DNA of 64,000 nt from Rhodamnia argentea (Eukaryota; Streptophyta; Magnoliopsida; Myrtales; Myrtaceae), in NCBI RefSeq assembly GCF_020921035.1, contig NC_063156.1, positions 1,240,001-1,304,000 on the forward strand. The letters are read 5' to 3'. Positions 43,449-55,663 of the stretch are shown here, one piece after another. The notes under the pieces were generated by a model, which was given only the letters and a program-made list of their open reading frames with translations, did no database searches and had not been told where the DNA came from. Position numbers and translations under genes: made by a program. Every line of letters begins with the position of its first letter. Position 1 is the first letter of the stretch.

Positions 43449-44148
43449 TACCGATATCTCATTCGTTCTTCCAGCTTTGATTACTCCAAATGTAATCTCC
43501 ACTCTCTCAATCGGTGAGAGATTCGACGGAACGAATTATGTGAGTTGGAAAACTCGTCTAACTCCCTTCCTCTTGGCTTCCCTACTTCTTTCCATTGTGG
43601 AAGGCACCGAACAAGCTCCACCACAATACATCCTCTACCGATATCTCATTCATTCTCCCAGCTCCGATTACTCCAAATGTAATCTCCACTCCCTCAATCG
43701 GTGAGAGATTCGACGGAACGAATTATGTGAGTTGGAAAACTCGTCTAACTCCCTTCCTCTTGGCTTCCCAACTTCTTTCCATTATGGAAGGCACCGAACA
43801 AGCTCCACCACGGTACATCCTCTACCGATATCTCTTTCGTTCTCCCAGCTCCGATTACTCCAAATGTAATCTCCACTCCCTCAATCGGTGAGAGATTCGA
43901 CGGAACAAATTATGTGAGTTGGAAAACTCGTCTAACTCCCTTACTCTTGGCTTCCCAACTTCTTTCCATTGTGGAAGGCACCGAACAAGCTCCACCACGG
44001 TACACCCTCTACCGATATCTCATTCGTTCTCCTAGCTCCGATTACTCCAAATGTAATCTCCACTCCCTTTATCGGTGAGAGATTTGACGGACCAAATTAT
44101 GTTAGTTGGAAAACTTGTCTAACTCCCTTCCTCTTGGCTTCCCAGCAG
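43449..44148 (+). repeat. Four tandem 187-bp copies of the copia gag N-terminus
   Basis: The word TACCGATATCTC recurs at 43449, 43636, 43823 and 44010, exactly 187 bases apart. Each unit contains ACTCCAAATGTAATCTCC, GAGAGATTCGACGGA and GGAAGGCACCGAACAAGCTC; the fourth unit stops at about 44148. Units differ by few substitutions. Since 187 is not a multiple of three, each junction shifts the frame and puts a stop (CTCAATCGGTGA) in the new frame, so the array cannot encode a repeated protein. Confidence 0.9.
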
Positions 44149-45010
44149 TAGGAGAGCAATGGCATCACAACATCAACTCAAAATCCAGCATATATAAACT
44201 GGTTAATTAGAGATCAGACAACCCTTGGGTGGATAATGGCTACCTCCTCCACAACAATCGTCACTCAATTATCCGGACATCGCATCTCGGCTTCGGCATG
44301 GGCATGTCTTTCGTCGTCATATGAGACTCAATCTTCAGCTTGGGCTTCATCTCTCCGAATGCAATTGCAAACAATTAACAAAGGCGGAAGATCGATCACA
44401 TAGTACATACAATAAGTAATTGAAATCTTTGATCAACTCTCAGCCATAGGTGAGATTATTTCTGAAAATGAATATCAAACTCATCTATCCCGTGGTCTTG
44501 ACAGTGAATACGACCAACTTGCTACTGCAATTTCGGTGCAAACCCGAGCCAATCCACTCTCCCGTGAGGATCTTCATGGTCTCCTCTTATCTCATGAAGG
44601 CCGGATTGAATTATCCAATTTCAACAGGGCACAATCACCGCTTGCCGCCTTTGCAACATACATTGGAACAACACCATTCTCAGCCAATTCAAGAAGTTTT
44701 TCCCAGACTGGCCTACACAACTCTTCAGGTCTCTATATAGGGCAGCAAAGTGGAATTTTACCCACTACCAATTTGACACCAGGTGGTCGTGGTCATGGCC
44801 GCCGCAACACTGTCTATTGTCAATTACGCCGATGCCCGGGCCATAAAGTTGCTACATGTCGGAAAAGGTATAACCCACATTTTGCACCTCCACCAAATTC
44901 TAATCACGACCACGGTTGTAGTTTCCGCAAGTTGCTACATGTTGGGAAAGGTCCACCAAATTCTTATGTTGTGGACCAAACGAACCGTGGCTCGTTTCCG
45001 CAGGTTGTAG

Positions 45011-47987
45011 TTTCTCCGATCTTTATGTAGTATGACCCGTTTCTTGATCTAAGCTTCTAAAATCTTAGTGAAATTTAGTTAGAAGGAAAAGGCGTTTTGC
45101 GACCGAACCGGTGAGATATCTTTTTTCAAGAACATGAGGGTTTCTTCGTTCAATGCAACGAAATGTTGCATGGATTAGAACAACTTGTGGCTACTATTCT
45201 TAGGCAACTTTGCACTTGCAAGTGGCATGCTATTTTGCCAAATTTGGTTCCTCTGACTTGTATATGGTACGAAAATATGAACAACAAATTTAACTTTTTT
45301 GAGGAAGAATCGTTTCACTTCCATCAGTTTTGTACTAAACTTCTATGGTTAATGTAAGAGAATGCAGCTCTCCAAAGGGAGAGGTGCATCCATTGACAAC
45401 AGCAGAGAAAGTTCCTTACATACATGTATTCTTTCGAAATTCATGTCGTAGTTCAAATGTGTGGAATATTTGTGATTACTGAGCCTTTAATATTTACCCG
45501 TTCAAGTAAGGGAGTTGCTACTCTAATAGTCCGACAATCTTGTCATTATTTCTGACCTCACGATTTTTTCAATTAATGAGTGCTTTATGCAAAATACGCG
45601 GTGGTGGTATGTGGATCTATGGTCAGAAATAAATGATAGTACTGTCATCTTGTCATGAAAGCTTTTCCCTTCAAGTAATATTGCTAATGGTTGAAAGAGA
45701 AGGAGAAAATATCTTCAAAGGAAGAATAGCCCTCCTCCTTATATATTTGAGTTAAACTTTCGATTACCTGCATATCGTTATCTAAATGATGCTTGCATCA
45801 TGCGCATTTGCAAATGTCTCTTGATTATTGACCATAGTAGTTAGTCTGGGAAAATTACAAAAGAACAAAAAAGTTCTCAAACTATATTATGGATTACGCT
45901 AACATAGAAATTTTCCGTTTTTTTTTTCTAAATTAATAAAAATGCAAATATTATCTGCGTCGGCTTTAGTCGTGCCGTGTAGAATGGATGGTCGCTAATT
46001 GGACCGCCGCTTTGGCGCTTTCAAGGGAATATTGACCGGAAGGACTACATCGACAAATGGTCAAAAGGCTTATGATTGAATTGAATTGGCATTTATATAG
46101 TAGGCTGATGAAGTGCTTGGCAATTTCCATAATTAGTCTCTAAAGTGTTGTATATAAGATTGGTTTGGGTATGCTTGCACCGAGAAATAAATTGAGTTAT
46201 TGACACGGACAAGCATGCGTGAGCAAGTGAATGTAGATATCACATGTCAAATACGAAACATCTCGTCGACAGCCATAGAATTTAATGTTCATCGATGTCG
46301 ACATATACATCGGTGATTCACATTCAGTTGCCGATACGTGGCGACGAACGGTTGACAATTACCGATGTGAGTACTGGCAATGGGTGGATAACATAACAGC
46401 ATCCGAGTTCTCTAGGAATATGGTCAGTGGCTCCACACATAGCAGTTGTAACAAGGGATAGATCAATGATTGCATCAAGACACGACTGCGAGGTGCAGAA
46501 TCGGCGCAGCGGTTAAGGTCGAAGGGAAGTGAGCGTACATTTTGGAGGGAACAATTACTATCTATGATTCCAATCATAGAACAATCATCACTCGAGAGGT
46601 TAGACCATGGAGCAACCGTCCAAAAGCAAGGTCGTGGGAGCAGTTAATGCCCAATTTGGCGGACGCAACTCCTTGGAAGCAAAATCGTGGCATCATGAGA
46701 AGGTGGGAGTTCCCAAAGATGGAGGGGCATGGAGCCAATAGGTAGCAATCGTTTGAAGAATTCGGTAATTTGGAAAAGGAGAATGCTTTCCTCACGATCT
46801 AACAGTTATTCCTAACCACAGATCCACACATCATCATCGCGTATTTTGCATAAAGTACTCACTAATTGAAAAATCATGGGATCAGAAATAATGACAATCT
46901 TATCAGATCGTTAGGCTAGCGGCTTCCTTTAGGAAAAGTGATTTCATTCTTAATAAAAGGGGAAGTCGTTTTCCCCAATCTAAACTCACCTCTGCCTCGC
47001 ACAAGGCTCACAAACTTCAATAACCGCGATCTCTATTTTTTTGCCCCTGAACATTTTGACTTCAGATTTGCTTTCCAAAAGATTCAGCAAAAACCAATTC
47101 GTCAAACGGTATTTGCTTTGAGCGAATACACTTCGAGTTAAAAAGATCATTGGGAAAAACAACTTTGCATTTTCACAAAACTCTCCTAAACACGCTGCCT
47201 TTGTGCATTAACGATGTGAGATAGTTTGTATTTTGTGATTGTAGCGTTGCGCATAAAATCCACCTATGCACAAGTGTTCCTCAATCATTCAGCTCACCTA
47301 TCCATCTTACAAAAACATCTTTTCATTGCTGAATCGATACATCTAGTAAAATTGATAAGAGTACGGAATTTAGGTTTCCAAATTGTTAAGATTTTGAATA
47401 TTGATGGACGTGTGAAGTGGCACAAAGTCATTCCAATAAGAACCTCTAGGCCATTAATCCGCAATAACAAAAATTCGGTTCCGAAATTGGAAGCTTCACA
47501 TGTCTTAAGCATAACAAAAATTTGATTCTGTAAATTTCACACGTTTTAAGCAAAAGCTTCCCCTCTTCTCGATCAGCAACTTGCTCTACCATTTGACTAA
47601 TGCACTTTTGCTTTTGGGTGCAATAACAATGGCTAAAGAACGGCTATGGCATCCCACACGCACAGAGACAAAGGGCTTAGAAGAAGTATGCAAAAATGCT
47701 TACTTGGGCTTCAAGGCATTTTGAGAAGCCCAGCCCACAGGAAAAAAAAATTAGAACGAGAGAGGAGATAATGTACAAACAAAACATCATGCCATTCAAT
47801 GATCCTCACAGGCCATATGCCTTTAGACTAAAGCCTACTTATCATCTAAAAATGTCACCTTGCATATTCTAAAAGTTATGCATTTTTTTTATATATTTAA
47901 TGGTTTTTGAAACTTACAAGGTAATGCGGGAGCAATTATCCACCCGATAAGGTTGGAGGGAGTCCCCGAGTAATAGCTGGTCACTAA
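45011..47987. other. Intergenic, repeat-derived, no gene recognised
   Basis: Short open frames only. About 45840-46130 carries AATTACAAAAGAAC and a central CGTGCCGTGTAGAATGGA that resemble the AATTACCAAAAAAATT fold-back family. About 46822-46890 repeats a segment seen near 40120-40190. About 46935-47160 has GGAAAAGTG and TTTTCCCC words like the CTCCGTTTGTTTC MITEs. None is complete. Confidence 0.4.
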
Positions 47988-48237
47988 GGGCGCGCATGGC
48001 AACATCTCTACTCCTAAAATCAACTTCTAGCCAGAAATTGAACTTTCTACTTCTGCTTCTGAGCATAAGTTGATTTTTTTTACTTATACGGAAAAGTGAA
48101 TTTTTTTTTTTTACTTTTTTAAATGGCTCCAAAACTACTTCTAGAGAAAAACAAATGCTTTAGAAATAGAAAATGAAAGTAACCAAACGGATTTCTACTT
48201 TGGAAGCACTTATGAAGTATAAATTGTCATGCGCGCC
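47988..48237. mobile_element. MITE with GGGCGCGCATGGCAA ends, 250 bp
   Basis: The left end reads GGGCGCGCATGGCAAC and the right end, inverted, GGCGCGCATGACAATT. Arms continue as imperfect inverts (TCTACTTCTGCTTCTGAG against CCAAAGTAGAAATCC). An hAT origin is likely from the type of terminus, but I could not match an 8-bp duplication. Confidence 0.6.
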
Positions 48238-50440
48238 ATAAGTTACGAATAGTTGCTACCAAGGGAGTCTTAATCAGTCTCACAATAATATCCAATTGAA
48301 AATAGTTTGAAATTCTGACTTTATCTGATTTTTTTTTTCGCATGCATTTGCGAGAGTGAAAGTAATTTTGGTTACCCCTATCGATTGGGCCGATCTACTC
48401 TTTTAGAATTTGGCATAAGAATACAGATTGTGAGATTTTCACCCGCCGCTCTTTTGTTCTTGCATGAGTATTAGGTCTACTTGAAGATGAATAAAGCCGA
48501 GATTACAAACAATTCTCGAGTTGTTGTCCCTTTACTACATCATGGTATGTGCTCTTTGTGTATAACAACTAGTCATCACATGAGGATTCTTATGTACGTA
48601 TCCACCACAAAAATACTTGCCGATGCACAACAGTATTAAACTGCAATGTACGTATTTTCAGACAACATAGAGACGAAAAGGCTTCAAGTCAATTTTAATA
48701 ACGGAAGTCGTCTTGGTTGATAGAATATTTATGGAACCCGACTTTGCCGTTATCAAATTTGATAATGATGGTTGGTATAGAGCTTGATAGTTGACATTCG
48801 AAGCTTTTTCTGGTCCGACCTGTAATAGCTCGGGTCGTCATTGACTAAGGCTAAACGAAACCAGTCACAGTATATTCACCAATTATGATAAACAGCACAA
48901 AACATAATATAAAACGACAGCGGTTTTTATTTATTTAAAGACTTGAGGATCACATGAAGAGGAAAACGACAGAAGAGTGACGTTAAGACATAAAATACTC
49001 TGCAAGAAAATAGAAGTCCAGTTCGCTGTCAACTTACATAATTTTAGTCTAACCATGCCCCTAGTTTCTAGCAAATTTCTCTAACTTATTCTAAGATCAA
49101 AGTCTTCCCTTTTATAGTGTGTGGAACTAACTTCTGAACAAACAGAGATCCAATGATTAATGGAATGATTCTGTTTAAGGTTAAAAGCTCCAACCTACGC
49201 GGAGGCGGCAAATGTACGATCGTATGTATGAGCATGATGGGTATTTCTTGTGGGAAACCCTAACAACCAAACCACATACGCATCGTCTTACATCGGGGAA
49301 TTTTCTCATTTTGAATGCATAGAAACCTCTTAGCTTTTGCTCTAACCTTTCGAATCAGAGAACCTGCAACCTTTTATTCTTTCTATATGATTGTTGTTCA
49401 AGTTGATATTATCATCCATGATTTCTCAAATGTGTTATGATTTTGCACGTAAGACCATATCGATAGAGCTCACGCCAAATCTTCAAACTTTATGCCTATA
49501 GAGGATCTGTTAAAGAATTCTCATTCTAATCCAACAGAAGTGACAAATGGGCTTGAAACCCGTAGGTTAACTCATATTTAGTAATGTGGGTCATAAATGA
49601 GTTGTATTTAGTTTTAAAAATGAATTTAAGTGGGTCATAAATGGGCTATTTAACATCTTAATGGGTCATAAGTGAGTCATAAATGAGTTACCTAATTATC
49701 TTAAGTGAGTCATAAATAATTTTTCTGAATTTTTTATTTTCTGATTTTTTTACTTTTACTTTTTATTTATTTTATTTTCCTTCTATGAAATCTAGCAAGG
49801 GTTGCTAGCCAACCATCGCCAACACCAGGCGAGGACCAGTGAGAGGGCCGTGAAGTGTTTAATAATTTTTTGGTTTATTATTTGATTTGATTTTATTCTT
49901 TTCTTTTTTCCTTATTCCTTTGCTGCGACCAGCCGGTGAGCGCTGTGGGTGAGCCTTGAGTTCACCCGGGTTGGCCGGGTGCCGGTTGCCGGCGATTGAT
50001 AATTCGGTTGGCGGTCGTCGGCGAAGGAAGAAGGAAATCCGTCAATTTCTTATAAAAAGAAAAAAAAAGGAAAAAAATAGAAATTTAGAAGAGATAATTT
50101 TGTTAAATTGAATTGAATATAAAAGTATCTTAGCAATATGGGTTGCATTAGACTATTTTTTATATATTTTTGATCCGACCCTATGCATCCTTTTGACGGA
50201 TCTACATTCCAGTAGTTCAAATTAATCAGCCCCAATGCAACGCTGACTGATCAAAGAATGATTCTTATTTCATCTTGATCTAGGACATGATTTAACGTTT
50301 TGTGTTTTTTCTATACCCTTCTGGACAGGGTTTTGGGACCGGGGTACAGGACTCGCCAGCTGTTGGTCATCTTCAGGACGAATCAATTTGATAATTGCAT
50401 TAATTAAGAGGCAAGTAGGGCCTAATCCTTCGTCACCGTT
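48238..50440. other. Intergenic with a tandem GGGTCATAAATGAGTT repeat tract
   Basis: From about 49560 to 49720 the sequence repeats degenerate units of AAGTGGGTCATAAATGGG / GAGTCATAAATGAGTT. It is followed by a pyrimidine-rich run and a GC-rich core (about 49795-50030, CCGGTGAGCGCTGTGGG), the same layout as the GC-core elements. No gene is supported. Confidence 0.45.
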
Positions 50441-51179
50441 GGTAAAGAATTACCAAAAAAACTTAAATTTATATACTTATATTAATTCAGTCATAAACCT
50501 TTTGATTTAACATATTTAATAAGTAAACCTTTTGACAATTTGTCAATGTAATCCATTCGATCAATTTGGCCGAAAATTGATTAGGTAGACTGAATCGTTC
50601 TATGTGGCACAATAGGCTTTGGCATGAAATTGTTTTGAATTATTCTCTTCTTTTTTTGCTATTGTCAAGGACTAGTAGGGGCTGCAAGCCACTGGTTGAG
50701 GCCCGACGACTCTTGCTAACCATCTAGGGAGGGTCTGCGAGCCCTTGTCGGACGCTAGCAAGGGTCGCGGCCCTCGCCTAATGGCCGGCGGCCATGAGCA
50801 CTCGCCAACTGCTGCGAGGGTTGCGATCCTCGCTCAGATCTTGGTGAAGACCGTGAGTCGTTGCTAGCAGCGATGGGGGTCATGGCTCTCGTCCGGTGGT
50901 CGGCGAGGGTTGCGGCCCTCACCTGGTGGTCGGCCTCCCCTCGCCAACCATTAACAATAAAAAAAAAAGAAAAGAATGAAATTGAAAAAAATACGTGAAC
51001 ATCTGTCGTGTCATGTAGAATGCACTACGTCCACGCCATCAATTTTCGGCTCAAATTGGCTGGATGGGTTGCATTGGCAAATTTGCAAAAGGTTTATGAT
51101 GAAATTACCCGGATTAAAATGTATATGATTGAATTTATACAAGTACAATAGGTTAATGATTATTTTGGTTATTTTCCCT
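50441..51179. mobile_element. Fold-back element with a large GC-rich core (AATTACCAAAAAAATT family)
   Basis: The left arm starts GGTAAAGAATTACCAAAAAA and the right arm, inverted, GGGAAAATAACCAAAATAAT. Both have TTAATTCA and a later TTTGCCAATG / TTTGTCAATG word. The core, 50650-50950, consists of degenerate GC-rich units such as GGTCGGCGAGGGTTGCGGCC and CTCGCCAACTGCTGCGAGGG. The 9-base flanks are only vaguely similar. Confidence 0.6.
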
Positions 51180-53246
51180 CATCCTTTGAGACTATTAGGG
51201 ATACATGCCTCATCATCATTTGGTCAGGCATTAAACGTCCAGGTTATATAATGGGACGATCATGGGTCATGTCACATTGCATAAGCACAATGGCGTACTC
51301 GCTTAGTCACAACTTGCTCTTAACTGTCATTAATTATAATTATACGAAGTGCCCATACATTTGCTAAGACTTTTATTACTTATATAAAACTGAGAGATGG
51401 ATTTTTAATCATAGTAAAATCCATCCAGTAGAGTATTTAATGATACTTTGGCACATGGCCATGCTTAAATGGCCGGACGGCTCACATCTCATATCTTACA
51501 CATCCAAATTTATTTTTATAGACCCTCATTTTCTTTAGTCATTGGTATGTTGAATCCAATGAATAAATTTACACGAATTAAGAAAATAGAATGATTACAA
51601 GGACTTCTGGACAATCTCTTCCTATGATTCGTCCATGACGAATTGATTAACTTGGTGATCTTTTTAATTGGCAGTATATTCGATCCAGACATTTAAATGC
51701 GAAGATAAGGGTAGCTACAATCTTTATAGTACTGAATTGGTATCCGTAAAGATGAATGTGATCAATTTCGCTTGGTCTATCAACATCCATATGGTAAGAT
51801 GCCCGACCTTTAATGTTGTTTTAAGAGCGGATTCTACATTCATTCCAAAAGAACGGATTTCTTTTCCTATTAGTAAATTTCCAAGGAGTTGAAAATGTCA
51901 AAAAGATATTGGCAAGAGAAGGTATCGATCACCTAATTTTAAAGTTATTTATTGGTAACTTAGCAACATTGTTAATGAAACTACCGACTTTTTTTAAAAT
52001 CTTCTACCAACTTTAAGTTATCTTTCATACCAACCCATTAAGTTTTTCAAGTCCTTATGTGAAGGGGGACATTACATCATTCCACATTTCTTATCCACAA
52101 TAAATTTTGTTAACTTCATGTCAAATGTGATGTATTTGACCAATAACGCAAACTTTCTAAATTCGATGTCTTTACATTTGTCGATTTGTTATGATGTATT
52201 CTTTTTCCATGTACGGGTTACACTTAACATTGATTAGGATGTGCATAAAAAGTTAGGTTTGCATGCATTCAATACACGTGAGTCCATTCCATCTTAATTA
52301 CTAGATGATGCGTAAAAAATACGTGAGCGTCGGTTGTGTCATGTAGAACGCATTGCGTTCATGCCTACATGGGATTCACAACATTTAATGGCTGAGAACC
52401 ACTTGAGGGCGGCGGCCACCTCCAGCCTCCCTAAGGTCCATCTCCAAGGTGTGATCCGGTCATTTTGCTCTCGTCCTCAAACTCCTGCCGAAAGACAGCC
52501 ACCCAAAATTTGTCCCTCTTCTTTGAGGCCACTCTTGAATGAATTCGTCCAAATCATATGAAGACTAGAGTCTGTAAACTGCTGGTGGCCACGTTTTAAA
52601 TTTCGATTGACATTGCCATCACCAAACACCGACGGCATAGCAACCGCTCCAGGACATTATCAAATGTGATCGCCAAATTATGACAAAACAAAACCACCGT
52701 CGCCACCACCACCGTTACGATACTGTTCAGGGAAAATGACACGTTGCAGTGGAGATTGAAAATGAGAAGGTGGGAAGGAAACGACTGAAAGTAAGAGCTT
52801 TCCGCTTTATATTAAGTCCACATTCACCTTATTATATGAATCGCCTACGCCTTATTGCCGTAATAAACTTTAGGTATGCTGGCTCACTCCATTAAATATT
52901 GCAAACACTAGGTATTAATTCTTCGAGGACAGATAAGATATTTTGTTGACCTGAAAATCTTATTATTTAGTTGTAATTTAAATAAGTAGAATTCTTCCAC
53001 AAGTTTAGCCATGCGGACATTTATTATTTCTTTGTTAGACTAAATACTCACCGGTTTTCTTATTTTTGGGACATAGGCTCGGCCGTGTGACTTTTTGGTT
53101 CATTAGTCATTTCTACCAACATTGATATGGGTAGTTATATATAGCTTCATAAATTAGCTAACTATCCAAATCAACAATGATAAGCGTGGGCTTTGTAAGC
53201 AAAAAGTTAACTCAGCCTGTACAGTATATAACAAGTCATATATAGT
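51180..53246. other. Intergenic, includes a fragment of the previous element
   Basis: At 52310-52370 the string AAAAAATACGTGAGCG to TGTCATGTAGAACGCATTGCG repeats, with changes, the right-arm segment at about 50990-51045 (AAATACGTGAACATC, GTCATGTAGAATGCACTACG). Apart from that I see nothing coding. Confidence 0.4.
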
Positions 53247-53898
53247 GCATTTGTTTCACGAAAAACTCCATGCTAAAGAAAAATGCTTTTCGGGAAATCA
53301 TTTTTCAAGAAAATGATTATTTTTCCTTTATTTGGTGATATGTGGCCGAAAATATTTTTTGAAATTTAGATCTCGTTTGAAAAATGATTTTAATCTCATG
53401 ACTTTATCTCTGGCAAAAAGAAATTTGAATTTTCAAGTTATTTTTTATTTTTCTTCTACCTCACCTATCATTTGGCCACGGTGGTGTTCGGCTTCACTCG
53501 AGACTAGCGAGGCTCGACCCCGCTTGATACTCGCACGGCCGAGCCTCACTGGGCAAGCTCGACCTTGCCAAGCCTCGTTGGCCTTGGGTAAGGTCGCCGA
53601 TGATGTCAAGCCTTTCAAGCCTGCGCCTATGGCCGATCACCGACCATTGTCGAGGCCTAGCGATAGGCCGAGGGAAACGAAAAAAAAACAAACAAACAAA
53701 AATAAAAAGAGAAAATAAAATATTAAAATAAAAAATTTAAAAAATTCGAGAGGAGCAATTCCGAAAAGTATTTTCACCTCTTCAAATTGGGAAATTCACC
53801 AGAAAGTGTTTTTGGTTGACTTGTGATTTTCGACGATCTAAACAGGTGAAAGTTTGGAAAACGAATTCCTTGAAACCATTTCACTCAAACAAACTCAA
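53247..53898. mobile_element. CTCCGTTTGTTTC-family element with GC-rich core
   Basis: The left end reads GCATTTGTTTCACGAAAAAC and the right end, inverted, GTTTGTTTGAGTGAAATGG. The core at 53480-53680 is GC-rich with repeated GAGGCTCGACC and GAGCCTC words. The same layout appears, cut by the window edge, at 63339-64000. Confidence 0.55.
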
Positions 53899-55238
53899 CC
53901 TTAGTATGCATGTCTTAGTAAGTTTGGCAAACCATGTAACAAAGGGACTTATGAGTATATTAAGTAGCATTCCAAGGAGACAGACTTATTACATGACTCT
54001 TGATCTATCTCTTAAAAGACTTGTAAATATAATTAGCATTTCAAGGAGATAGACTTTTAAAAATACGAATAGTTAGGATGCATTTACAGAACATTATCTA
54101 CACATCGGAATACGAACATACTTTTGATAAATCCATCTAGTTATGAATCTACAATAAAAGCTCTTGATTCTTGCACCAGTTTTGAGAAGTTGAACGGACA
54201 TCGATATCAACATGGAATATCGACATCGACGGCTTTTTGTAATCGGCAATATTTATGAATTTGGTTCAATTGCTAACAATTTACCACATCTGATATAAGA
54301 AGAATAGAAAGCTTCATGATGATAGTTTTCTTGTTTCCAGTCGTGGCATTATGTCCCGGGCCAGATGTGATGATTTGTGCAAGGCTTGGCAGCCTTCAAA
54401 CCAGTAATTTGTTTAGTTCAATCTCAGGTTGGCAAATCTGTGGTAACTAGAGAGTCTTGACTTTGAGTTACTGTATTTCTTGACTTTATATTTTAATCCT
54501 TTCTGTCATTTGCAGCAAGATTCTCCTGCTTTCTTTATTTCTGTCACTTGCTTGTTGTCTTGCAACATGTAGTTCCATCGAAGCGTTTAGCTAATTATTA
54601 TTCGACAAGGAGGAGGATTTTAAACAGTTCATACTAAGGAATGTGGGAAATACACTTGGTTTAATTAGGTTTAGCGTGTCCTAAGGGTTTATTCTCTCAA
54701 TGATTGACAAGTCGATGATAGTTAGTGCCAACCACAGAATCGTGTCTTTCCTTTTCTAATCACGCGCAGCATATGATATGCTATTCAATAATATTGTCTG
54801 AACTCCAAGCAAAGTATTTTTCAACTATTCGCAGGATGAACACATGATGCGCGATGAAATTCTTTCGTCCACAAATCTCTGGAATTCCCGCATCTTCTTC
54901 TCATTCCCATTTGAACCCAACTCTCTCGATTTGGTGAGTATGAATGGCACATTGTTAATAATTAGGTTTGAGTTGGTCTGCTGTCCATAATTTAATATAG
55001 GTGTTGGGAGATATTCCCTTGCAGTTTGTTGTTATGAATACATTATAGGGAAAAGAGGATACCCAAATAGAAAACATAATTTCAGTGTCTAGGCACTCAA
55101 TCATAAAGAATACAAAATCTTTGACAAATTGCATAGCCAAATCGGAAAATTTTATGTACATTTTTACATCTCTATTCATTCCGTGGAAAATGAGATGAAT
55201 TCTAAGGCAATAAAAAATTGTTGCTTCTCTTTATGGTT
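53899..55238. other. Intergenic, no gene recognised
   Basis: AT-rich DNA without recognisable genes, repeats or RNA features. Confidence 0.4.
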
Positions 55239-55294
55239 ATGATGGGGTTTTGCCTCTGACCCCCAAAAAAAAAAAAAAATGATGGGGTTTTGCC
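55239..55294 (+). mobile_element. Tiny retroposed poly(A) insertion with a 16-bp target duplication
   Basis: ATGATGGGGTTTTGCC occurs at 55239-55254 and again at 55279-55294. Between the copies lie 24 bases: TCTGACCCCC followed by 14 A residues. A poly(A) tail bounded by a direct repeat of this length is the signature of target-primed insertion by LINE machinery, here of an extremely 5'-truncated RNA. Confidence 0.7.
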
Positions 55295-55358
55295 AACTCT
55301 GCTAACTGAGTCCATAATGTCTTTTCCAACTATTACGAATAGAAGATATGAGGGACAA

Positions 55359-55663
55359 TGTTGGGGTGTGGTTTATGCCCTTTATCGATAGGAAGACACG
55401 AATGTCTCCGATAGCATTTATAGTTTGAACTCGTATATTATTGGTAGTTTGGACTTAGGCCCATGAATAATTATTATTATATATAATCTCTTCTCTTGTA
55501 ATTGAGAGTTGTAATAAAGATGTATGAAATGCTAATTATAGTGGAATCTTCTGCTGAATATAATCCTAACTTATGAGTGAACCGGGATAAACCTTGCGTC
55601 TCGATTTTTCTTTTTCGTCTTTACTCTCTATTTCGTTGTGTTTGTGTGCTTGATTCTAATAGT
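55359..55663 (+). mobile_element. Probable solo LTR of a copia element
   Basis: It starts TGTTGGGGTGTGG, contains a polyadenylation-type AATAAAGATG at about 55515, then GTGAACCGGGATAAACCTTG and a T-rich run ending near TTGTGTGCTTGATTCTAATA. This U3-R-U5-like order is typical of copia LTRs. No primer-binding site or coding part follows and the right end does not finish in a clean CA, so the boundary is approximate. Confidence 0.5.

Larger units (their letters stand above)
42374..45010 (+). pseudogene. Decayed Ty1/copia element, gag part only
   Basis: A possible 5' LTR (TGTTAAATAAGTC at 42374 to about 42669) is followed by a degenerate primer-binding site TTGGTATTAGAGG. A gag-like frame then starts ATGGGTTATGCATCAGTC near 42724 and is interrupted by the TRIM at 42749-43413. 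After it come the gag N-terminal motif (GERFDGTNYVSWKTRL), amplified four times, then UBN2-type gag (INWLIRDQTTLGWI), in-frame stops near 44400, the segment LSRGLDSEYDQLATAISVQT, and a zinc-knuckle-like CQLRRCPGHKVATCRKRY near 44818-44870. No protease, integrase, reverse transcriptase or 3' LTR is seen. The frame is broken several times, so it is not functional. Confidence 0.75.

Noticed and set aside
49560..49720. CRISPR-like spacing in the GGGTCATAAATGAGTT tract
   Set aside because: Units are degenerate and adjoin without unique spacers; this is a plant tandem repeat within an element.
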